Below are positions 9,833 to 18,267 of a DNA stretch of 47,140 nt, piece after piece (within the stretch, counting starts at the first letter, position 1; every line of letters starts with the position of its first letter). The translations under genes were made by a program, and so were the position numbers. Where the stretch lies: positions 1 through 47,140 of the forward strand of contig CANQOV010000005.1 of the NCBI GenBank assembly GCA_947625575.1, given 5' to 3'. The stretch is from an uncultured Bacilli bacterium. Lineage in GTDB: Bacteria > Bacillota_I > Bacilli_A > RF39 > UBA660. The notes beneath the pieces were generated by a model, which did not search any database, had not been told where the DNA came from, and saw only the letters and a program-made list of their open reading frames with translations.

Positions 9833-10190
9833 CTTTACTTACGTACTCATCATATAATTCTTTAAATCTATTAAAATGGACTACTTCTCTTTGTCTTAAC
9901 CATAATAATGGTTCAATTACATCTTTATCAGTTGCTAAATCTATTAAATTTTCATAAACTGCACGGGCTTTCTGTTCAGCAGCCATGTCTTCAGATAAGT
10001 CTGCGACTGGATCTCCAGTTGATGAAAAGTATGTTACTGTAAATGGTACTCCATTGGCATCAGTTGGATATTGTCCAATGCCATGTTCAGCATAAACTCC
10101 TTCTAGACCTGCTTCTTTTATTTCTTTGATAGTTGCATTTTGCATTAGTTGAAAAATCATGGTATTAATCATTTCGACATGGCCTAATTC
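9816..10190 (-). CDS. cotJC: 3' (C-terminal) part of prophage-interrupted cotJC (Mn-catalase-like spore coat protein)
   Basis: Frame open upstream of the ATG at 10172 back to the junction: DELGHVEMINTMIFQLMQNAT...GVYAEHGIGQYPTDANGVPFTVTYFSSTGDPVADLSEDMAAEQKARA...RQREVVHFNRFKE. Confidence 0.93.
   Translation of the reverse strand, partial: ELGHVEMINTMIFQLMQNATIKEIKEAGLEGVYAEHGIGQYPTDANGVPFTVTYFSSTGDPVADLSEDMAAEQKARAVYENLIDLATDKDVIEPLLWLRQREVVHFNRFKELYDEYVSKGYDQQ
10186..10190. other. Attachment-site core (junction with cotJC 3' part)
   Basis: AATTC identical to 43160-43164; homology to CotJC begins here. Confidence 0.85.
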
Positions 10191-10227
10191 ATCATAACAT
10201 TAAGGTTATCAGTGATAATTAAATAAA

Positions 10228-10259
10228 AAAAGAGCCTAGCAAAAAAACTAGACTCTTTT
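10228..10259 (-). terminator. Terminator after the prophage lysis module
   Basis: Minus strand AGAGTCTAG-tttttttg-CTAGGCTCT followed by TTTTTT. Confidence 0.75.
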
Positions 10260-11219
10260 ATATATCTTTTCATTTTTGTTTAATTTAATATAATATTTGT
10301 CATTTTCTTTTGCCTCGAAAACTAAATATTTGTTGTCTTCTGTTTTACTATTTAAGTCTTCGATTTCATTTTTTAATTGTAATATTTCTTTATCTTTTTC
10401 TGCAATAGAACTTTTTAATGTTTCTATTTCTTTTTTTAAAGTCTCTTCATTATTTGTTGGTTGTACAACAACTTCTTCTTTTTTTGGATAAACTTTTGTG
10501 TCTTCTTTAGTACCTGCTATCCAACCGAAGCCCACATTATACCAAGTATAACCATTTGCTGTTTTTGTTTCTGTATAATTATAAATACCAAAATCGCAAT
10601 ATCCTAAAATAGCTTGATTAATTCCTGCACTCTTACGAACTCTTAATTTATAGCCAACTACTTCTATTTGGTTTTTAGATGTATCCTTTTTTGCCACTTT
10701 AGAAGCCCCTAGAAGCTTCATTATTTCTTTACTCAATGAAGAACTACCTATCGTTTGTTTTTCGTCTGCAAACGTATAATCTAGAGGGTTAACAATGTAT
10801 TTCAATCTGTCGTTCCAATTGAATTTATAATTTTTAGGTACTTTCCATAATTCATAATGCAAGTGTGTTGCATAACCAAAAGTATTACCCATACTTGCTA
10901 TTTGCTGTCCTCTTGATACTTTATCCCCTTTTTTAACCTTAATTGAGTCAGTTTTTAAATGACAATATCTACTTATTAATTCACTTGTATTATCAAAACT
11001 ATGTCTTATCCATATATAGTTACCTGCATTACCACTACCAGTTGACTTGCCAACATCTAAAACAGTACCGTCATTAACAGCATATACTGACTCTCCCTCA
11101 TATTTATGCCAACCAAAGTCTACACCTTTATGATAATTACTCTTTGAATAAGGACTTGAAGTATCTTTAAATTTACAAGTTACACCATTGAATTCTAGAG
11201 GCAATCTATTATATTTCAT
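10248..11219 (-). CDS. Endolysin: M23 peptidase plus SH3-like domain
   Basis: SNYHKGVDFGW...GNTFGYATHLHYELW (M23); YKLRVRKSAGINQAILGYC (SH3_3). Confidence 0.88.
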   Translation of the reverse strand: MKYNRLPLEFNGVTCKFKDTSSPYSKSNYHKGVDFGWHKYEGESVYAVNDGTVLDVGKSTGSGNAGNYIWIRHSFDNTSELISRYCHLKTDSIKVKKGDKVSRGQQIASMGNTFGYATHLHYELWKVPKNYKFNWNDRLKYIVNPLDYTFADEKQTIGSSSLSKEIMKLLGASKVAKKDTSKNQIEVVGYKLRVRKSAGINQAILGYCDFGIYNYTETKTANGYTWYNVGFGWIAGTKEDTKVYPKKEEVVVQPTNNEETLKKEIETLKSSIAEKDKEILQLKNEIEDLNSKTEDNKYLVFEAKENDKYYIKLNKNEKIYKRV

Positions 11220-11565
11220 CTTTGCTATCCTCGAAAGTTATCTCATTTTCTATTGGTACAGATACATTTTTGTTCATGCTTCCAAAACTCTTAAATATCT
11301 TATCTTCAAAAGCTTTATAAATAGCGTCTGCTCCAATATAAGTTATAACACCTACCCAAATAGAACTTTGCCAACTTAAATCACTAAAACTAATTGAAAA
11401 CACAAACCCTACTATCAAAGAAACCACTATTGATATTATTGATAATGCTTTCTTATTGTTTATCATTTCTTTTATTTTTTGTATCAATGCTGTACTTATT
11501 ATTGAACTTGCTATTGCTACTACTAATATAACTTTTATTAAATCTAAATCTAACATTTCTATCAC
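11209..11565 (-). CDS. Putative holin
   Basis: Small membrane protein directly upstream of the endolysin. Confidence 0.65.
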   Translation of the reverse strand: MIEMLDLDLIKVILVVAIASSIISTALIQKIKEMINNKKALSIISIVVSLIVGFVFSISFSDLSWQSSIWVGVITYIGADAIYKAFEDKIFKSFGSMNKNVSVPIENEITFEDSKDEI

Positions 11566-11569
11566 TCCT

Positions 11570-11887
11570 TTAATTTAATTCTTGATACTTTTTTTCAATA
11601 AATGCTATTTCATTGTTAATGTAATTGTTTTCAACATTTAACTTTTTGACTAATTTTTTATATCTATCAATTAATTCAAAAATTGCTTGATATTCCCCTC
11701 GTATCTTTGGTATGCCATTTCTTAAATCTCCTGCAAAATCACAAATTTCATATCTCAATTGAAGTCTATCGTTGTCATATAATCCTTTCAATTTTTTATC
11801 TAATAGTTTACTAATTGCTGCTATCACTGTTGTTGAAGATGTAATTATACCCGCTAACAATCCTAGCCAATTACTTATATCACTCAT
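11570..11887 (-). CDS. Phage membrane-anchored coiled-coil protein (holin-associated?)
   Basis: N-terminal TM segment, charged helical tail, lysis cassette position. Confidence 0.45.
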   Translation of the reverse strand: MSDISNWLGLLAGIITSSTTVIAAISKLLDKKLKGLYDNDRLQLRYEICDFAGDLRNGIPKIRGEYQAIFELIDRYKKLVKKLNVENNYINNEIAFIEKKYQELN

Positions 11888-11902
11888 TATTTATCACTCC
11901 TT

Positions 11903-12544
11903 TTAATTACTAATTTTTTTCCAATAAAATTTATTACAATAACTATCAAGCATTTGTGAATATGATAATGTTATAGTTGTATCACATCGAAACTCGTTTC
12001 CAGAGGCGATTGAGCCACCAGAAGTTTTACACACAACATCAATACTTCTAATTGCTCCAGTATTATCAATTTCAATCATTATAATACCGTTTCCACCATC
12101 TGCTGTTGCTATAAATCCTTTGTAACTTATACTTGGTTTAGAAAACCCTATTCTTTCCCAGTCAATTTTTCCATATTCAATAGTTGAGTCTGCAACAGTA
12201 ACAGATGGATTAATATGTATGGCAATATTTGCTGTGTGTCCAGCTAATGATGCCCAAACTTTAAATGTTGAACAATTACTCTTTGTTACATAGTCTTTAT
12301 CACTAGTAGTTATATATTGTGATTTGAACTCTTTATCAATTAATTCCCATGTTCCCCCATACTTTGATTGGGGATTTTCATTTGTTGATGTACATATAAT
12401 CATGTTGGGCTGTGTGATAAACTTATCTAATGTATTTCCACTTTTTGAACTTATATTGCAAGCTATATCTTTCCATGATATTTTGCTATTGTTTCCAAAT
12501 AAATTACTAAATATTTTCATTATTTTTCGTATCATAATTAACAT
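11903..12544 (-). CDS. Tail fibre/receptor-binding-type protein, paralog 3
   Basis: FSNLFGNNSKISWKDIA head and YGGTWELIDKEF motif shared with 12563 ORF. Confidence 0.65.
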   Translation of the reverse strand: MLIMIRKIMKIFSNLFGNNSKISWKDIACNISSKSGNTLDKFITQPNMIICTSTNENPQSKYGGTWELIDKEFKSQYITTSDKDYVTKSNCSTFKVWASLAGHTANIAIHINPSVTVADSTIEYGKIDWERIGFSKPSISYKGFIATADGGNGIIMIEIDNTGAIRSIDVVCKTSGGSIASGNEFRCDTTITLSYSQMLDSYCNKFYWKKISN

Positions 12545-12562
12545 CGTAAAAATTTTTTAAAT

Positions 12563-13183
12563 CTAATTGCTAACTTTTTTCCAGTAAAATTTGTCGCAAT
12601 ATTCATCTAACATATTATCCATTGCTGTTGCAAAATCATAATTAATATATGCATTAGCTCCTGAAGCTATAGATGTTGCACTACCTCTTCCAATAATATC
12701 AACACAGTTAGCAATACCAGTATTCCAAGCTATATTTACCATGATAATACCATTATTTACATCTGTTCCTGCAAGCAAATTTGTTGGGCTAAAATGCATC
12801 GTACTTATACCAAGTTTTTTAAAATCAATTGTAAATAATTCTGCGGTAGTGTCTGTTAATGCCTTGGCGGTAACAAAATTTATTCTTAATGAATTAGTAT
12901 GCCCTGTACGAGCATAATAGATTGTGCATGATGAAATATTACTTGTTATAGAAGAGCCAGTCAAATCAAAATGTCCTGCCTCATTTCTAAACTCTTTGTC
13001 TATTAATTCCCAAGTACCACCATATTTTAATTGTGGGTTTTCGTTTTTTGAAGTACAGATGATCATATCTGGTTGTGTGATATATTTATCTAATGTTTTA
13101 GATTTATTACTACCACCTTTACAAGCTATTTCTTCCCATGAGATTTTTGAGTTATTACCGAAAAAATTCTTAAAAACTTTCAC
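12563..13183 (-). CDS. Tail fibre/receptor-binding-type protein, paralog 2; probable GTG start at 13183
   Basis: KVFKNFFGNNSKISWEEIA head, YGGTWELIDKEF, KFYWKKVSN end; SD GAGGTG 6 nt before GTG. Confidence 0.65.
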   Translation of the reverse strand: MKVFKNFFGNNSKISWEEIACKGGSNKSKTLDKYITQPDMIICTSKNENPQLKYGGTWELIDKEFRNEAGHFDLTGSSITSNISSCTIYYARTGHTNSLRINFVTAKALTDTTAELFTIDFKKLGISTMHFSPTNLLAGTDVNNGIIMVNIAWNTGIANCVDIIGRGSATSIASGANAYINYDFATAMDNMLDEYCDKFYWKKVSN

Positions 13184-13209
13184 GATTAACACCTCGACTA
13201 GAGGTTATA

Positions 13210-13260
13210 TTAATTACTAATACAACCCCCCCCCCAAGTCTTAAATTTTTTGTCTTTCAT
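13210..13260 (-). CDS. Candidate 16-aa small ORF containing a G10 tract (MKDKKFKTWGGGCISN)
   Basis: Manual translation; same K-rich/[FW]GGGC pattern as 13721-13792. Confidence 0.4.
   Translation of the reverse strand: MKDKKFKTWGGGCISN
13226..13235. repeat. Homopolymer tract C10 (G10 on coding strand)
   Basis: Direct read; exceptional in this AT-rich sequence. Confidence 0.95.
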
Positions 13261-13286
13261 ATTATTAGTTATTAACTAATTGCACT

Positions 13287-13724
13287 TTATGTCTTTACTT
13301 TGCCTATGGCTAACCATGAAATCGTTGGCTCTACACCTCCAGTTGAAGCATTAACTGATTGTATTGTAAAACCTGTGGAAGTCATTGAAACTGGCTTATT
13401 TACTACATCTTTATAATTTTTGTTTGTCGTACTATTACTCATTTGCAAGAATACAAAGGCATTGCTTCCAAACTCTTCTTTATATGTTACTTGAGTATCT
13501 GTATTTGCTCCTGCACTTATTTTTATTGGCTCTCTTCCTAATGTAATTTGTAAATCGCCAATTTTGATAACAGATTGTGTATTACTTGCAACGTTTGTAA
13601 AATATGTTTCAATTTTAGGTATTAACTTATCAAGTGTTTTTGCTTTATTACTGGTGTCCTTACCTGCTATTTCCTCCCACGATATTTTGGAATTATTTCC
13701 AAATAAATTTTTGAACACTTTCAT
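13287..13724 (-). CDS. Tail fibre-type protein, paralog 1; probable start at 13724
   Basis: MKVFKNLFGNNSKISWEEIA head shared with the other two paralogs. Confidence 0.6.
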   Translation of the reverse strand: MKVFKNLFGNNSKISWEEIAGKDTSNKAKTLDKLIPKIETYFTNVASNTQSVIKIGDLQITLGREPIKISAGANTDTQVTYKEEFGSNAFVFLQMSNSTTNKNYKDVVNKPVSMTSTGFTIQSVNASTGGVEPTISWLAIGKVKT

Positions 13725-13792
13725 AGGCATACAGAGTGCAATTTAATTAAATAACTGCACCCCCCCCCGAACAAATGTTTGTTTTTACTCAT
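13721..13792 (-). CDS. Candidate 23-aa small ORF containing a G9 tract (MSKNKHLFGGGCSYLIKLHSVCL)
   Basis: ATG overlaps the upstream gene stop (ATGAGTAA); its TGA overlaps the downstream ATG (ATGA). Confidence 0.5.
   Translation of the reverse strand: MSKNKHLFGGGCSYLIKLHSVCL
13760..13768. repeat. Homopolymer tract C9 (G9 on coding strand)
   Basis: Direct read. Confidence 0.95.
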
Positions 13793-15398
13793 TACTATCT
13801 TCCTCACTTTCTATAAATTCTTCTATACTAGGGCTTTCAACAGTGTTTGTATCATCAAAAATGCTTGGTTGTTCTACCATGCTTTCATCTGCTGTCGCCT
13901 CTTCCCAGTCTTCACTTTCTGCAAAAAACGGAACTAGATATCTATTTGAATATACATCTCCCCAAAATTGAGTGCCTCCAAGATTTTCATCATACTCTCC
14001 ACCTAAAGCAACTTTATTTAGGTGTCCGTCAATTGCTGGAGAGCCAGCCATTAAGGTTATATTATCAAAAGTTATTTTATCTAGTGAATCTTCTATTTCT
14101 ACAATTATGTTATAAGATTTATCAAGTATAAAGCCATTGTCTGGACTATCTCCTTTAACATAATCATCAAAAGAAAATTTGTTTTGGCTTTCTGTTAAAA
14201 CAATTGCTGTTGTTCCATCTACAAAACTTGTATCAGTTACTTTTTTATATCTATATTTTACTTTTAATGTATTTTCAACTGCTCCAAAATTTCCTTGCCA
14301 AAATGTTCCAGAAAAGCTTAACTTTGTTTGTGTTGATGAGCCACCGTCTCTTAATGCTGTTGCATTTCCTTTACCTAGTTTTTGATAATTTATGAATTTA
14401 CTTACTTTTTTTGATAAACTTGTTGAATTGCCTCTTGTATCCACTGCATAAACATTTATTGTATCTCCAACCATGCCAATAATTGTATAAGGCAAGTTAG
14501 ATGGAGAAACCAAAGTATTATTAATTAAATAATGATCAATTGTAGCCCCTTTAGTTCCTGTTGCGGGTGTTACTGAGACTTTAATATTACTAAAGCCACT
14601 TACACTGGTTTTACTATCTTGTGTTAACTGTATTGTTTTGGTATTAATATCCTCATAATCAAAACTTGAAAATTGAGGGTTTGCATTTGTAATAATTGCT
14701 GTAGAGTTTAAAGAACTTGTTCCTAAATTTGTGGTATCACTTAAAGTCTCCAAATCCCATTTAATACTTAAACTATTACTATTAGGGGACAAGCCATATA
14801 TTGTATTTATCTGTTGTTGAGATAGCGATATACTATCTCCGTCAGAAACATCATTAAATTTTGCAATTTGTGTTTGCCCACTAGAGCCTACAAAATACAA
14901 TGTTAAATTGTTTATATATGAATCATCATGCCTAGTTATTGACAAAACTAGTGATTGTTCTAAATTTAATGAGTTATTATTTTGAAATTCATTTAATACA
15001 CTTATAAGTTTTGAAAGCGATAAAGAAGCTGTTCCAGACATTTTATCACTTGTGGCATCACTATAATAACAAGTAAATTTTACTTTTACACTTGTAGTTG
15101 TTGACGGAATATTTACTTCAAAAGTATCATTTGTGGTGTGAACACTTGTATTGTTCCATGAGTCATTTCTACCTTTTAGGGTTAATCTTTTTGTTTGGGT
15201 TGTTATTCCAGTACCACTTATTTCAACTTCTCCATACAAATATATACCTGTTCCGACATAACCAGATGAAGTAACTAAATTTGTTTTTGCTGTTAATTTG
15301 AAGTTTGTTTTAGTGCTAGTTCTTGATGATTCTGTTATTGTTAATACACTTTTTGTTGTTGTTCCTGAAATCATCTTTTGTAAAGTTATTGTTGCCAT
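13785..15398 (-). CDS. Phage minor structural / baseplate-type protein
   Basis: Large beta-rich protein between the tail endopeptidase-like protein and the fibre genes. Confidence 0.65.
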   Translation of the reverse strand: MATITLQKMISGTTTKSVLTITESSRTSTKTNFKLTAKTNLVTSSGYVGTGIYLYGEVEISGTGITTQTKRLTLKGRNDSWNNTSVHTTNDTFEVNIPSTTTSVKVKFTCYYSDATSDKMSGTASLSLSKLISVLNEFQNNNSLNLEQSLVLSITRHDDSYINNLTLYFVGSSGQTQIAKFNDVSDGDSISLSQQQINTIYGLSPNSNSLSIKWDLETLSDTTNLGTSSLNSTAIITNANPQFSSFDYEDINTKTIQLTQDSKTSVSGFSNIKVSVTPATGTKGATIDHYLINNTLVSPSNLPYTIIGMVGDTINVYAVDTRGNSTSLSKKVSKFINYQKLGKGNATALRDGGSSTQTKLSFSGTFWQGNFGAVENTLKVKYRYKKVTDTSFVDGTTAIVLTESQNKFSFDDYVKGDSPDNGFILDKSYNIIVEIEDSLDKITFDNITLMAGSPAIDGHLNKVALGGEYDENLGGTQFWGDVYSNRYLVPFFAESEDWEEATADESMVEQPSIFDDTNTVESPSIEEFIESEEDSNE

Positions 15399-17578
15399 TA
15401 TTCTTTACCTCCGAAAGTTATCCATATATGATCTTTCTTAATTTCTTTTACAAACATACCCACTATATTAGCTTCTTCATGCACTGTTAATGTTTTTGTA
15501 TCTGTTCCTTGGTCTGTATTTCTATTAACAACTTCATCAGTGGTTAGGTTGATAGTTCTTTGTCCGTCTGCGTCAATTCTTGTTTTAGCATTTATATTAG
15601 AGTTGATTACTTCTATTCCTTTAGAAATATTTACAGTAGATGTAGTTGTTTCATTTTGGTTTTGCGAATACACAGCTTTAGTCTCGCCCGCATTAACCAT
15701 TAATTCATAAACAGCATATCCAGAGTTTGTATCGCAAGAAAACTTTACTTCAATATTTTTGGCTGTTACAGTTATTGGCAATTCAAACAATGTTTCATCT
15801 GCTGTCTGTTCTAAATCATATACTTTGTTATTTATAGTAACTGTGGCTATGGCTAAACTAATCAATCTTTTATATTTAAATGAAATATAGTAATTTCCGT
15901 TTAACACTTCTTGGTTTTGCATACAAGAGCCATTTTTTAACAATATACACGTTCTTGTTGCAGAGTTTTCTTCTGTTCCTCTATCCAATGTTCCTTGCCA
16001 AAATTCAAATCCGTCTCCCTCTGCAAATGCAAGCGATGTATTTCTAAAGATATTTAAACCACCAGTTGTTGAATAAATATTAGTTAAACCACTTTTGGCA
16101 TTTTCTATCAACTCATTTATTTGCTCTTTACCATAAAAATCATCTGTTATTTGAGATGTTATTAAATTAATATTTTGCTGATTGATTTCAATCGAATTAT
16201 TTATACCTGATAATTCATCAAGTAGCCCTTGTATGCGTTCTACTGACATAGTACCTGTAGTAATAAAATTTGCTACTATTTTTCCATCACTAGTTATGGC
16301 AGTTTCATAAGGACCATTTATACCATTTTTAGAAAAACCTAAACCTGCAATGTTCCATCTCCAAACATTTTTTGCTTGTTGAGGATCCTCATTATCAACG
16401 ATAAATAATTCTTCCCTAGTTTTTATAACATAGCCACCAAGAGCAGAAGTTAAAAGTCTTGAAGCATTGTTTTGAGCTTCAATTAAAATTGATTCTGGAT
16501 TAATATCTAAATTTTCCATTTGTTTTTGAATCATATTATTTTGTTCGTTTACTAATGATGCTTTCTCGCTTCCTAATTCAAAATTAACTATTTTTTCTTT
16601 CAAGACATCATAAATAATTTTTATAACTCTTGTTTTTATTTCCATGCCCCAAACTTTTGTTGTAATTGTATCTCCTAAATTAATGCTTTCAAGGTGTTGA
16701 AAGTTTTGATATTCAATTGTTTTAGATAAATCTTGATAATCAATTTTAATATTTACAGAAGGTAAATCTGCTCCATTTTTATATAGATCATTTACATAAT
16801 TTCTCATAATTTCATATGCTTGTTCTTCTGGTGTTTCTTCATCAATTGATACATCAACTTCAACTGTTTTTATTAATGGGAAAGGATAATTGTTAATAAG
16901 TGGACTATCAATAAATTTTTCTGGTAGCATTAATTCATTATTGCCGATTGGCATTATTCTTGTAGCTGTTTCTGTTATATCTGTTAGCATTTCAATGCTT
17001 TTTAAATTTTTCCCAAATTCTACAAAAACCCCATTATCATTACCTATTTGATTTTTATAATCTATTGTAAAATTATCTAAATCTATCTCTCCACCCCAGA
17101 CATTTATTAATGAATTGTCCGCAGTTAAAATCGCTTCTATAGGATTTTTTCTTACGTAATAAGCTGTATTTTCAGAAATAACATTACCTGTTACCTCAAA
17201 AGAATTTTCGTATGAAGTATGACTTAAAATATATCTTAAAGCATTTGTACCAGATTGATTAGTTGGTCTAACATCTAATAAAAAATTGTTATACAAATCA
17301 AAAAATATATGCAACGCATATATTTTTATAGTCTTATTTTTAGTAATTTGAAATATTCTAAATAGCTGATATTTCCCATTGTATTTACATTTTATAATAT
17401 TTAATTTTTCTAAATATTCACTGTTTAATCCATCAAGAGCATATTCAAATTCTAATTTATATGTTCCATTTAGTTCTCTAGTAATTTGAGGATTAGTTTT
17501 AAAATCTTTAAGATATCCTAGACCGTTTGTATCAAAACTTTTAAGTTTTAATTCAGTAAATTTATCATATATTAACAT
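15398..17578 (-). CDS. Prophage tail protein (tail endopeptidase / gp18-like)
   Basis: Position after Dit; TRELNGTYKLEFEYALDG...and long C-terminal fibre region. Confidence 0.75.
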   Translation of the reverse strand: MLIYDKFTELKLKSFDTNGLGYLKDFKTNPQITRELNGTYKLEFEYALDGLNSEYLEKLNIIKCKYNGKYQLFRIFQITKNKTIKIYALHIFFDLYNNFLLDVRPTNQSGTNALRYILSHTSYENSFEVTGNVISENTAYYVRKNPIEAILTADNSLINVWGGEIDLDNFTIDYKNQIGNDNGVFVEFGKNLKSIEMLTDITETATRIMPIGNNELMLPEKFIDSPLINNYPFPLIKTVEVDVSIDEETPEEQAYEIMRNYVNDLYKNGADLPSVNIKIDYQDLSKTIEYQNFQHLESINLGDTITTKVWGMEIKTRVIKIIYDVLKEKIVNFELGSEKASLVNEQNNMIQKQMENLDINPESILIEAQNNASRLLTSALGGYVIKTREELFIVDNEDPQQAKNVWRWNIAGLGFSKNGINGPYETAITSDGKIVANFITTGTMSVERIQGLLDELSGINNSIEINQQNINLITSQITDDFYGKEQINELIENAKSGLTNIYSTTGGLNIFRNTSLAFAEGDGFEFWQGTLDRGTEENSATRTCILLKNGSCMQNQEVLNGNYYISFKYKRLISLAIATVTINNKVYDLEQTADETLFELPITVTAKNIEVKFSCDTNSGYAVYELMVNAGETKAVYSQNQNETTTSTVNISKGIEVINSNINAKTRIDADGQRTINLTTDEVVNRNTDQGTDTKTLTVHEEANIVGMFVKEIKKDHIWITFGGKE

Positions 17579-18267
17579 AAATTAGCCTCTCGATACTTGA
17601 TTTTAAAGCTTTCATAAGGATTGTTAATTGTGATATTATTATTTACTAAATTTAATTTTATTTGACTTAAGTCATCTCCACCGATTTTGTTTGATGCATT
17701 AACATTATCTATGGTTGCTATCATCATTTTAGTGTCAATTACTATTGTACCTTCAAGATTATATATATAAATATTTTTATTATTTATTTGTATTTGATAA
17801 TCTCCTTCTCCAGTTAATTCTAAAATTGGTGATGCTTCTATAGTTCCTTTGATATCAAATTCATTTTCGATATTCGTTATTTCGTATTCTTGATAACTTT
17901 CGTTAATTGGCTGAACTTCAAATTTTAGAATAAAATTATACCAATATTCAGCCACAGAAGTTAAGTCAATATTGTTATTAATAGTAACATCAAAAACTTT
18001 ATTAAGGTTGTTAGATAACCTTAATTTTCCACTTCCTTGAAGCCATTTAGCAATTAATGGTATGTTTTCACTTTTACTAAAATAACACTCAATAGAACGA
18101 TCATATGAATCATAACAATTATCTGTTTCATGAAGTGTTCCGTTTCTTCCTTCAATTGTAATTGTATCAATTCTTTTTTTTGGAAATGTAAAATTATCAA
18201 AAGTACCACATTTTATTCCAAAATCTCTTGAATCAATATCATTATAAATAAAATAATTCTCAATCAT
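17572..18267 (-). CDS. Distal tail protein (Dit-like)
   Basis: YNDIDSRDFGIKCG...IDTITIEGRNGTLHE typical of siphovirus Dit N-termini. Confidence 0.8.
   Translation of the reverse strand: MIENYFIYNDIDSRDFGIKCGTFDNFTFPKKRIDTITIEGRNGTLHETDNCYDSYDRSIECYFSKSENIPLIAKWLQGSGKLRLSNNLNKVFDVTINNNIDLTSVAEYWYNFILKFEVQPINESYQEYEITNIENEFDIKGTIEASPILELTGEGDYQIQINNKNIYIYNLEGTIVIDTKMMIATIDNVNASNKIGGDDLSQIKLNLVNNNITINNPYESFKIKYREANLC

Noticed and set aside
11903-13730. Diversity-generating retroelement acting on the tail fibres
   Set aside because: No reverse transcriptase ORF or TR/VR pair found in the window.
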